A program made the position numbers and the translations under genes. From UBA5336 sp964412785 (GTDB taxonomy: Bacteria > Pseudomonadota > Alphaproteobacteria > Caulobacterales > Hyphomonadaceae), in NCBI GenBank assembly GCA_964412785.1, contig CAYPQD010000028.1, forward strand, positions 1 to 29,752: a DNA stretch of 29,752 nt, read 5' to 3'. Positions 15,194-22,604 of this stretch are shown here, in pieces. Below the pieces are notes generated by a model. It searched no databases. It saw only the letters and a list, made by a program, of their open reading frames with translations, and was not told the DNA's origin. Every line of letters starts with the position of its first letter. Position 1 is the stretch's first letter.

Positions 15194-18100
15194 CTACTCC
15201 GTCCCGGTCACCGTCAGGTCGGTTTCGGCCGGGTTCTCGAAGATCCGGCGGAGCACGCCGGGGGTGACTGCCGAAAGCGGGTTCACCGAAACCAGCGCCT
15301 TGTCAAGGCTGCCCTGCACGCCATAGGCCAGCGAGAAGATGCCCTCGCCTTCGCGCCCGACCATCAGGTCACCGATGATCGGGATGCCGCCGAGGGCTGA
15401 GTTGACACCGAAGCTCGGCACGAGGACGCCGGAAATATCGAGACGACCCGTTTCGGGTGCAAACCAGCCATTGGCGGTAAGGCCAAGCGCCGGGCCGGAC
15501 GCCCGCCCGCCCTCAACCACCAGCCGGCCGCTGGCGAACCGGATCGGCACAAGGATTTCAGAGAACAGGATGCCATCGCCGCCAAGGGTGTCGGCAAGCC
15601 CGCGCAGCGAGGCGAGCGACAGGATCTGGGTCAGGAAGGGCGCGTCGGTCAGGCGGGTGTCGGTGATCCGCAGGCTCAGGGCCGAACCCTCGCCACCGGA
15701 GGCGAGGGTGCCGGACAGGTCGATCGTGCCACCGGAAAGCCCTTGCAGCCCGACAAGGCTGGCCAGCAGCGCGCCAGCATCCGTGGCTGTGAGCGACAGC
15801 TCGGTGCCCGCGTCGAGCCGGCGCAGTCGGGCGGCAATCGGCTTGCCATTGAGCGCTCCCCCGGCATCGAAACGCGAGAGGCCATCAGGCTCGGCGAGCG
15901 CGCTGATCCGCGCGCCGGTAATGTCGAGCCCATCGTCGAGACGCAGGCGCACCAGTTGCGCATCGCCCCTCAGCGGCACCGCCAGCCCGGTCTTCTGTGA
16001 CCTGGCGCCGAGGCTGCCCAGATCCGGCAAGAGGCCGCTGAGGTCGAGATAGTCACCGTCCAGGGTCACCGTGATCGCCTCGTCCGCTGCCCGGGTGAGC
16101 TGTCCCTTCACTTCGGCCCGCCCGCGCAAATAGGCCCGATCCATGTCGAGGGCGATCAGCCGGTTGCCCGCCCCAAGAAGGAGCGTGCCGTCGAGCACCA
16201 GGCTGCCCGCATCGAGGTCGATTGCGGCCCGCTGCACGTCCTCGTCGACGCGGTAGGAGACGGCAGCCCGGGCTGCATCCCCGGCCGGTTTGAGCCAGCC
16301 GATCTCGGCTATGTCCAGCCGCGCCGGCGTCAGGTCGAGATCGACCTGCGCCTCGACCACATCCGCGCCGCGGGCGAGCGCCTCGACCGAGACCGGGATT
16401 TCGCCTGAAAGATAGGCGCGGCCGGGCAGGCCGAACCGGTTGAGCACGTCCGGGGTGAGCACGGTCTGCGCACCGATCCTGGACGGTCGGTCGCCGTCGT
16501 CAAAGCCCTCGCGCCAGGAATAGCGCACCGCTGAGGGGCCAAGCGTGCCGGCGCCCTCGATGGTGATGCCAGCCGGCTCGAGGCGCACCCTAGCTCGGCT
16601 TTCGGTCAAGTCCTCGCCAAGAAACAGGTCGGTGACGCCGCCCGCTTCCACTGTCCCCTCGGCGGTGAAGCGGACATCCTCATAGGCGACCCGGTCGAGG
16701 GCAGGTCGGACCATCTCGAACTGCATCTCGCCATGTCCGCTGACCCGCTCGGGGTCAAAGCCGGTTGTTGCCTGAAGCTGCAGGCGGGAGCGTGAGGCAA
16801 CCTGCAGCAGGCTCCGGGCCGGGCCGCTGCCGCGGATGAACACACGGAAATCCTCGCCCCTGGGGTTGAGTTTGGGAAAATCGACCACGCCCTCGCTTAC
16901 CGACCAGTCTGCAAGCCGGCCGCCGGCGACGTCGACCCGGAAGCTGTTTCCGCGCAGCCGGCCGGTGCCAACGCCATCGCTCACCGGTGGCACATCGGAG
17001 AGGAAGCGCACGGTCACATCGCGGGCGGAAAACCGGACATCGAGCGCCTCGTCCGGCAGGTGGCCGGCGGCAAGGCTGTCGGGTCGCAGGGCGACAATCG
17101 CGGTGGCCTCGGTGAGGGTCGCCTGCTCGATCCTCTGCTCGACGAAGCGCCGGGCCCCGGCGCCGAGGTGGACCGGCCAGAACTGCAGCAATTCGCCGGG
17201 CGCCAGGGGGCCGGTCACCGAGGCGGCAAGGTCTGCGGTGAACGGCAGCTCGCCCGGCGCCGCGCCGGGTGCAAGGGCCAGCGTGCCCTCGCCGCGCAAC
17301 CGGGCCCCGAACACCTGCGTCTCCAGCCGGGTGAGGTCGATCCCCCGGCGGGTCCAGTCCAGCCGGCCATCCACCGACAGGGCCGACAGGGACCAGGCCT
17401 GCGGAAACACCGGGCGCAGGTCGAGGCGCAGGGACGGCGCGGTGAGGGAAAAGGGCCGCGGCCCGCTTGCGCGCACGACATCGCGCACCACCGCGTCGAA
17501 GCCACCCGACGCCGGGCCGGCCCGGCCGGCGGCGAGGCTGATGTCCAGCTGGTCGCTTGCCGGGTCGTAGCCGGCGGTGAGACTGACCTGCCGGAGGCTG
17601 AGATCAAGCGCGCCGAGGCCGAGCGCGCCGGTCTCGACCGCGGCCGCAACAGACAGGGCGGTAAGGCCGTCATCCCGGCCGGCGCCGAGATCGACCGACA
17701 GGGCCGCCTCACCGCCCGGGCCGGCCCAGGCCACGGGCAGGCTGAGCGAGGACAGGGCGGTGGCGAGCGAGGTGCCGGCCAGCGACGCGGCAAGACGCGC
17801 CTCGGTGAAATTGCCGGACGTCGCGAGCGTGAGCGCCAGCTGGCCGTCCACTGGCCCGAGGCCCTCGCCGCGCACCTCAACTGCGAGGTCGCCGGCCTCA
17901 CGGGCGACGCCGCCGCTCGCCTCTGCGAGCACCGCCAGCCGTTCTCCGGTCAGGAGCTGCACCGCAATCTCGAAATCGCGGAAGGTGACAACTTGCAGGC
18001 CGACATTGGCGATCACATCCTCACCCCGACCGAGCAGTGCCCGGGCGACGCCGTCGGTCGTATCGATCCATTCCGCAGGCGTCTGCGGCAGTGTCCCCGC

Positions 18101-18535
18101 CGGGATGGGCGGCAGCGGGTCGCCACCAATGCTCCAGGTGTCCGGGGTCAACTGGGCGATATCGAGATGGCCCTTCTCCAGGTCGATGCCGACCACCTCG
18201 ACCCGGCCGAGGAACAGTGAGGAGGCATCAAGGTCGACCCGGGCAGCGCGCGCCTGCGCGGCGACGCTGCCGGCGCGGTCGAACCAGCGCACCCCCGATG
18301 CGGTGACCTCGACCCGGCGCAGCTCCGGCACCCACTCCAGCTGCACCCGCTCAAGCCGGACCGTCCGGCCATCGCGCGCGCTGGCGAGGGCTCGTTCAAT
18401 GTCATCCTTCAGCGCGGTGAGTTCCAGCGGCCCCTCGGTGAGGCGCAAGGCCAGCAGGCCGAACCCGAGCAGGACCAGGAGAAGGAAACCGCCGAGGATT
18501 TCAAGGAGGATCACGGCGGCGGTCTGATGTTTCAA
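15194..18535 (-). CDS. YhdP/AsmA-like envelope protein (DUF3971-type)
   Basis: A very large protein (about 1113 residues) with one N-terminal membrane helix (residues about 8-28, VILLEILGGFLLLVLLGFGLL). A long periplasmic beta-rich region follows, with many short amphipathic strands. The C-terminus matches the AsmA-like domain of the YhdP family (GDGILFSEILVPIRFASGRL, GLTANGWFAPETGRLDISG, LVPSFGVNSALGGIPIIGDL, FSLAYGVQGSLDKALVSVNP). In E. coli, YhdP is one of the bridge-like proteins moving phospholipid between inner and outer membranes, so a similar role is likely. The start is taken at TTG 18535 because GGGAG lies 8 bases upstream and the membrane helix follows at once. An extension to 18703 would run through the start of the divergent bcp gene. 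Confidence 0.85.
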   Translation of the reverse strand: MKHQTAAVILLEILGGFLLLVLLGFGLLALRLTEGPLELTALKDDIERALASARDGRTVRLERVQLEWVPELRRVEVTASGVRWFDRAGSVAAQARAARVDLDASSLFLGRVEVVGIDLEKGHLDIAQLTPDTWSIGGDPLPPIPAGTLPQTPAEWIDTTDGVARALLGRGEDVIANVGLQVVTFRDFEIAVQLLTGERLAVLAEASGGVAREAGDLAVEVRGEGLGPVDGQLALTLATSGNFTEARLAASLAGTSLATALSSLSLPVAWAGPGGEAALSVDLGAGRDDGLTALSVAAAVETGALGLGALDLSLRQVSLTAGYDPASDQLDISLAAGRAGPASGGFDAVVRDVVRASGPRPFSLTAPSLRLDLRPVFPQAWSLSALSVDGRLDWTRRGIDLTRLETQVFGARLRGEGTLALAPGAAPGELPFTADLAASVTGPLAPGELLQFWPVHLGAGARRFVEQRIEQATLTEATAIVALRPDSLAAGHLPDEALDVRFSARDVTVRFLSDVPPVSDGVGTGRLRGNSFRVDVAGGRLADWSVSEGVVDFPKLNPRGEDFRVFIRGSGPARSLLQVASRSRLQLQATTGFDPERVSGHGEMQFEMVRPALDRVAYEDVRFTAEGTVEAGGVTDLFLGEDLTESRARVRLEPAGITIEGAGTLGPSAVRYSWREGFDDGDRPSRIGAQTVLTPDVLNRFGLPGRAYLSGEIPVSVEALARGADVVEAQVDLDLTPARLDIAEIGWLKPAGDAARAAVSYRVDEDVQRAAIDLDAGSLVLDGTLLLGAGNRLIALDMDRAYLRGRAEVKGQLTRAADEAITVTLDGDYLDLSGLLPDLGSLGARSQKTGLAVPLRGDAQLVRLRLDDGLDITGARISALAEPDGLSRFDAGGALNGKPIAARLRRLDAGTELSLTATDAGALLASLVGLQGLSGGTIDLSGTLASGGEGSALSLRITDTRLTDAPFLTQILSLASLRGLADTLGGDGILFSEILVPIRFASGRLVVEGGRASGPALGLTANGWFAPETGRLDISGVLVPSFGVNSALGGIPIIGDLMVGREGEGIFSLAYGVQGSLDKALVSVNPLSAVTPGVLRRIFENPAETDLTVTGTE

Positions 18536-18629
18536 GGGGTCCGCTCCCGGGCGACGCAGCCCTTGGAAAAGTGGGGCTGAGCGCGATCTTAACCCAAGCC
18601 TGCGATGGTGCAGAGAGAAGGAACTGTGA

Positions 18630-19100
18630 ATGAGCGACAAACTCGCAGAAGGGCATGACGCGCCAGACTTCAAGATGCCGACGACGGCGGGACGCACGGT
18701 CACGCTGGCGGCATTTCGCGGGGCGCCCCTGGTGCTCTATTTCTACCCGAAGGACCTGACCCCCGGCTGCACGACCGAGGCGCGGGACTTCTCCGGCCTG
18801 TTGGCTGAGTTCACTGCGGCCGGCGCGGCCGTTCTCGGGGTGTCGCGCGACCCGGTCAGTCGGCACGAGACGTTCCGCGACAAGGAGGGCCTGACCGTCG
18901 AGCTGGCGAGCGACGAGGACGGTCGCGTCTGCGAGGCCTATGGCGTGTGGGTGGAAAAGAAAATGTACGGCAAGTCCTTTATGGGCGTGCAGCGCGCAAC
19001 GATGCTGATCGATCAGGCAGGCCGGATTGCCAGGCTCTGGCCGAAGGTGACGGTCAGGGGCCATGCCGCCGCACTTCTTGAAGCGGTTAAGTCCCTGTAA
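18630..19100 (+). CDS. bcp: Thioredoxin-dependent peroxiredoxin (Bcp/PrxQ)
   Basis: Cytoplasmic thiol peroxidase of 156 residues that reduces H2O2 and organic hydroperoxides. The peroxidatic Cys47 sits in PKDLTPGCTTEA. The second Cys five residues later, which resolves the disulfide in E. coli Bcp, is replaced by Arg52. The only other Cys is in GRVCEAYG, so it is a 1-Cys enzyme or uses that distant Cys. The C-terminal half shows GVWVEKKMYGKSFMGVQRAT and the usual FLID-like strand (TMLIDQAGRIARLWP). AGAGAAGGAA lies just before ATG 18630. It diverges from the yhdP-like gene over 94 bases. The 3' flank runs into an assembly gap. Confidence 0.93.
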   Translation: MSDKLAEGHDAPDFKMPTTAGRTVTLAAFRGAPLVLYFYPKDLTPGCTTEARDFSGLLAEFTAAGAAVLGVSRDPVSRHETFRDKEGLTVELASDEDGRVCEAYGVWVEKKMYGKSFMGVQRATMLIDQAGRIARLWPKVTVRGHAAALLEAVKSL

Positions 19101-19134
19101 TGGGTCCCGTTCTTGCAAGGCTTCTTGCAGAAGC

Positions 19135-19234
19135 NNNNNNNNNNNNNNNNNNNNNNNNNNNNNNNNNNNNNNNNNNNNNNNNNNNNNNNNNNNNNNNNNN
19201 NNNNNNNNNNNNNNNNNNNNNNNNNNNNNNNNNN
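19135..19234. other. Assembly gap, 100 N
   Basis: Exactly 100 N between bcp and the M23 peptidase gene. The 11 bases on each side are identical (19124-19134 and 19235-19245), so little sequence may really be missing. Confidence 0.98.
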
Positions 19235-19284
19235 CTTGCAGAAGCGGCATACCAACCCGCCCCCAGCGAGACCCTTTCTGTTTC

Positions 19285-19299
19285 TTAATCCGGGATTAA
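19285..19299. promoter_or_regulatory. CtrA-type binding site TTAA-N7-TTAA
   Basis: TTAATCCGGGATTAA contains TTAA, seven bases, TTAA, which is the full consensus of the cell-cycle regulator CtrA of Caulobacterales and relatives. It is also a perfect 7-base palindrome around one central G. It is the only TTAA-N7-TTAA I found in the window. It lies 149 bases before the M23 peptidase-bactofilin pair, a sensible target for a morphogenesis operon. Confidence 0.6.
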
Positions 19300-19447
19300 T
19301 CCACTGGGGCGAAAATTCTCCTGAAACGTGTTGCAAAGGGGTTTCACCGGACCGGGGAATAGGGTTACAACACTGTGGGGTCAGGGAAGGTTCAGCAAGG
19401 GCGCTACGCTGGACTTTAGTACGAGCACCAACCGACGGGCGGCAGTA

Positions 19448-20665
19448 ATGGTGAAGTTGAGTATGAAGGCCCAGGCCGTATTCGATCGAGTTTTCCCCGA
19501 AAGACAAATCTATCATCGAAGTGGGGGCACCGTTCATTACATATCGGTGTCGCCCTGGCAGCAGGCGATGCTCGCGGCCGGAGCCTCGGCGGTCGCCTGC
19601 TGGACGGTGTTTGCCACCGGCACGTACATTCTCGGCCTCGGCAGCACGTCCTATGGCTCAGCCGATACCCGGGAACTGGCGAAGCTGGAACGATGGGTCC
19701 AGGAATTGCGGGCCAAGGATGCACTGTCTCGCTCCCTGCTTGAGGAGCGCACCGATGCCTACCAGCGCGCCACACTCGACTGGGAAAGGCGCCACGAGAC
19801 CCTGGTCGCCCTTCTCGGCGCGCTCGAGGGCAGTGACGATCTGGAGGTGACAGCGCTTCGCGGCGACGATGCAGACCTTCTCCTCAAGGCGTCAATCGAC
19901 GAGGCCGACCCGCGCACCAGCCGCGCCCGGCCGGTTGCGACCGCCAGCCTCGAAGTGGTCGGCGTACGTGCCCAGATCGAACAGCTCAAGCGCGAGCAGG
20001 AAGCGTTTCTCGATGATGCCGAGGACATTGCGGTACAGCGTGCCGAACGTGCCCGCGGCGTGCTCAAGCTCACTGCCGTCGGTCATGGCCGCATCGAAAT
20101 GAATGGCGAGATGGGTGGCCCGCTGGTGCAGTTCACCGCGCAGACCGCCGGCCAGTTCTCCTCGCCCGAGGACGCCGCCTTCGCCGAACGGGTGGCACAG
20201 GTCGCGGCCCGGCTGGAAGAGGCGCGCTATTATGAGAGCATTGTAGAGCAGTTGCCGTTGGCCCAGCCTGTCGGCGTGCCATCGCGGCTGACCTCCAATT
20301 ACGGCCTGCGGGTCGATCCGTTCACGAAGCGTCCGGCCTGGCACAATGGCATCGACATGGCAGCTTACTACAAGGCGCCGATCACGGCAGCCGGCCCGGG
20401 TTCGGTGACCTATGCGGGACGGCGGTCGGGCTATGGCAACATGGTCGAGGTCGATCATGGCTACGGGTTCAAATCCCGCTATGCGCACATGACGTCGATC
20501 TCGGCGAAGAAGGGTGATACAGTGGTAATTGGCGATACGCTCGGTCTCATGGGATCGAGCGGCCGCAGCACCGGGCCTCACCTCCACTATGAGGTCCTGT
20601 TCCATGGCAAACCCTACGATCCCGCAGACTTTCTGAAAGCAGGAAAACATGTTCACCAAGACTAA
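19448..20665 (+). CDS. M23 family peptidoglycan endopeptidase (LytM type)
   Basis: Membrane-anchored cell-wall hydrolase of 405 residues. It has a basic cytoplasmic N-terminus, a transmembrane helix at about residues 38-60 (MLAAGASAVACWTVFATGTY), a helical/coiled region (about 75-260) and a C-terminal M23 domain. The zinc and catalytic residues are present: HNGID (His299, Asp303) and HLHYE (His378, His380), with SRYAHM between. It should cleave peptide crosslinks in the periplasm. ATG 19448 is preferred because the upstream in-frame ATG (19328) gives a leader without family character; ATG 19463 is a close alternative. Its last 17 bases overlap the bactofilin gene. The M23-bactofilin pairing is conserved in alphaproteobacteria and epsilonproteobacteria, where the bactofilin localises the peptidase to shape the cell. 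Confidence 0.9.
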   Translation: MVKLSMKAQAVFDRVFPERQIYHRSGGTVHYISVSPWQQAMLAAGASAVACWTVFATGTYILGLGSTSYGSADTRELAKLERWVQELRAKDALSRSLLEERTDAYQRATLDWERRHETLVALLGALEGSDDLEVTALRGDDADLLLKASIDEADPRTSRARPVATASLEVVGVRAQIEQLKREQEAFLDDAEDIAVQRAERARGVLKLTAVGHGRIEMNGEMGGPLVQFTAQTAGQFSSPEDAAFAERVAQVAARLEEARYYESIVEQLPLAQPVGVPSRLTSNYGLRVDPFTKRPAWHNGIDMAAYYKAPITAAGPGSVTYAGRRSGYGNMVEVDHGYGFKSRYAHMTSISAKKGDTVVIGDTLGLMGSSGRSTGPHLHYEVLFHGKPYDPADFLKAGKHVHQD

Positions 20666-21272
20666 CAAGGGCGGCGAAAGCCCGACGGCGGCGACCGGCA
20701 CAGGTAGCCCGGCCCAGGACGCGATACGGCCGGCCTCGGCCAAGCCGACCGCTCGTCCGGCGGCGTCTCTGATCTGTGCCGACATGACGATCACCGGGTC
20801 GGTCCTGTCTGACGGCTCGCTGCAGATCGACGGCACAGTAGAAGGCGATGTGCAGGCTGCCGACATCACGATCGGCTCCTCCGGCGTCATCACCGGCGAG
20901 GTCAAGGCGGAGCTGGTGCGCGTCAAGGGCACCATCCGCGGCTCGATCCGCGCCCGCAAGGTTGAGCTGGAAACCGGCGCCAAGGTGGAAGGTGACATTG
21001 TCCATTCCTCCCTGTCGATCCAGGCCAATGCGGTGTTCGAAGGCCAGGTGAAACACGCCAATGACCCGCTGAAGGACAGTGCGCCGAGGGGGGCCTATAC
21101 CTCCGCTGGCGCAAGTGCTGCGGTCGCCGAGCCGGCCCGCCCGGCGGACCCCGGCCCCGCCACGACGACCCCGTCCACCCAGTCTGCCACTTCCGGCACG
21201 ACCACCCCGTCCACCCAGCCCGCCGCCTCCGGCACGTCAGTCGACACCCCGGGCAATTCCCCGCTGGTCTGA
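20649..21272 (+). CDS. bacA: Bactofilin (polymer-forming cytoskeletal protein)
   Basis: Cytoskeletal protein of 207 residues that polymerises without nucleotide. The central bactofilin beta-helix lies at about residues 40-140, with the characteristic Gly/Val/Ile turns (MTITGSVLSDGSLQIDGTVE, GDVQAADITIGSSGVITGEV, TIRGSIRARKVELETGAKVE, GDIVHSSLSIQANAVFEGQV). Both flanks are disordered: an Ala/Thr/Pro N-terminus and a Pro/Thr/Ser tail that includes a tandem 12-residue repeat. GCAGGAAA just before ATG 20649 acts within the end of the peptidase gene, so the two are translated together. In Caulobacter BacA localises a cell-wall synthase at the stalk, and in Hyphomonas a bactofilin supports stalk shape, so a morphogenetic role is likely. 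The gene symbol is by analogy. Confidence 0.92.
   Translation: MFTKTNKGGESPTAATGTGSPAQDAIRPASAKPTARPAASLICADMTITGSVLSDGSLQIDGTVEGDVQAADITIGSSGVITGEVKAELVRVKGTIRGSIRARKVELETGAKVEGDIVHSSLSIQANAVFEGQVKHANDPLKDSAPRGAYTSAGASAAVAEPARPADPGPATTTPSTQSATSGTTTPSTQPAASGTSVDTPGNSPLV
21165..21236 (+). repeat. Tandem 36-base repeat in the bactofilin tail
   Basis: Two adjacent in-frame 36-base units (21165-21200 and 21201-21236) encode TTPSTQSATSGT and TTPSTQPAASGT. They differ at a few bases only, consistent with a recent duplication in the disordered C-terminal tail. Copy number may vary between strains. Confidence 0.85.
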
Positions 21273-21331
21273 CACAGCTGCGGGACCAGCGCCGCCGGCC
21301 CTGCGCCCGCGTGAGCCCCTGAAACAGAAAT

Positions 21332-21365
21332 GGCCGGCCGCAGGAAACGGACGGCCCTTTTCCTT
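21332..21365. terminator. Bidirectional terminator between bactofilin and prfB
   Basis: Arms GGCCGGCCG (21332-21340) and CGGACGGCC (21348-21356) pair with one mismatch around the loop CAGGAAA. T-rich CTTTTCCTTTTCC follows on the + strand and TTTCTG on the - strand. It fits the convergent ends of the bactofilin gene and prfB. Confidence 0.75.
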
Positions 21366-21394
21366 TTCCGGTGCATCCCCGGGACGTGCACCGG

Positions 21395-22505
21395 TCAGGC
21401 AATCCCCCTTGCATCGCCGTCGACGGCGTGGGCGAGGGCGGCCGACAGGAAGGCGTCGAGATCGCCGTCGAGTACGCCCTGTGTGTTGGAGGTCTCCACC
21501 TGGGTGCGCAGGTCCTTCACCATCTGGTAGGGCTGCAGGACATAGGAGCGGATTTGATGGCCAAAGCCGATATCGCTCTTGGCCTCATGGGTGGCCTGCT
21601 GCAGGGCCTCCCGCTTCTGCAATTCCAGCTCGTAAAGCCGTGAGCGCAGCATCGCCCACGCGCGTTCCCGGTTCTGGTGCTGCGACCGTTCAGACTGGCA
21701 AGCGACCGCTATGGCGGTCGGTGTATGGGTAAGGCGGACCGCCGAATCGGTCTTGTTGACATGCTGGCCGCCCTTGCCGGAGGCACGGTAGGTGTCGACC
21801 CTCACATCGGAGGGATTGATCTCGATCTCGATGGTGTCGTCGACCACCGGATAGACCCAGACGGAGGCGAAGGATGTGTGTCGCCGCGCGCTGGAATCGA
21901 AGGGCGAGATGCGCACCAGCCGGTGGACGCCGCTCTCGCTCTTCAGCCAGCCGAAGGCGTTCTCGCCGCGCACCAGCAGGGTCGCCGACTTGATGCCGGC
22001 CTCCTCGCCCTCGCGCTCGTCGATCTCCTCGACCTTGTAGCCATGGGCCTCGGCCCAGCGCGCATACATCCGCCGCAGCATGCCCGCCCAGTCCTGGCTC
22101 TCTGTTCCGCCCTCGCCAGCATTGATCTGCAGATAGGTGTCGTTGGCATCCGCCTCGCCGGACAGGAGCGCCTCCAGTTCCGCCCGTGCCGCGCGCGCCT
22201 TCGCCTTTTCCAGGCCGCGCTGGATCTCTTCCAGCATGTCCGGATCGCCAATCGAAAGCTCTGCGAGTTCCGCTGCGTCGGTGGCCTCGGCCTCAAGGGT
22301 CTCGACGGTGGCGATGCCGTCGGAAAGCTTTTGGCGTTCGCGCAACAGGCCCCGCGCTTCGACCGGGTCGTCCCAGAAGTCCGGACGCTCCGCCAGCGCG
22401 TTCAGTTCATCAAGGCGTTTGGTCGCGTTATCCCAGTCAAAGACGCCTCCGTAGCAGGGCGGTGGACTGGATGATCTCGTCGGACAGGCGTCTGATATCG
22501 GCCAT
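21395..22505 (-). CDS. prfB: Peptide chain release factor 2, with programmed +1 frameshift
   Basis: Recognises UGA/UAA stops and triggers peptide release. The gene is in two frames. Translation starts at ATG 22505, with GAGGGA upstream, and reads 22 codons (MADIRRLSDEIIQSTALLRR and on) to CTT TGA at 22442-22437. Shifting +1 at CTT skips base 22439 and continues from GAC 22438 in the main frame to 21395. The joined product is 369 residues (E. coli 365). The main frame holds the PSTD-type anticodon region, ISPFDSSARRHTSF, and the peptidyl-release GGQ motif in GKGGQHVNKTDSAVRLTHTP. A single-frame reading from 22567 gives a nonsense N-terminus. It lies 99 bases after the PBP1A gene on the same strand. 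Confidence 0.95.
22437..22451 (-). promoter_or_regulatory. Programmed frameshift site of prfB
   Basis: On the - strand: SD-like CGGAGG (22451-22446), three bases, CTT (22442-22440), in-frame TGA (22439-22437) followed by C. Spacing and the CTTTGAC core match the classic RF2 autoregulatory site. Low RF2 lets the ribosome slip +1 and make more RF2. Confidence 0.95.
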
Positions 22506-22604
22506 GGGGCTGATCCCTCTTTCCTGGTTTGCTTGCAGTTCGGCAGGCTGGGAGGTGGCGGGCGCATGGGCGCACGTCAAGGCGCCGCTGACGGGCGGAT
22601 GCGT

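Larger units (their letters stand above)
19101..19447. other. Intergenic region with assembly gap, hairpin and CtrA-like box
   Basis: After bcp, a perfect 6-base stem GCTTCT-TGC-AGAAGC (19120-19134) ends at a 100-N run (19135-19234); it may be the left part of a terminator. The next contig opens with CTTGCAGAAGC, the same 11 bases that end the previous one. Then come a CtrA-like palindrome (19285-19299) and about 150 bases of leader before the peptidase gene. No convincing -35/-10 pair could be assigned and no further gene was seen. Confidence 0.6.

Noticed and set aside
13592..18527. Several long + strand frames opposite the kinase and yhdP-like genes
   Set aside because: No start context or recognisable motifs. 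The - strand frames carry intact kinase and AsmA-like signatures.
22506..22567. Upstream in-frame extension of the prfB main frame (MRPPPPSL...)
   Set aside because: It bypasses the true ATG 22505 and frameshift site and gives an N-terminus unlike any RF2.
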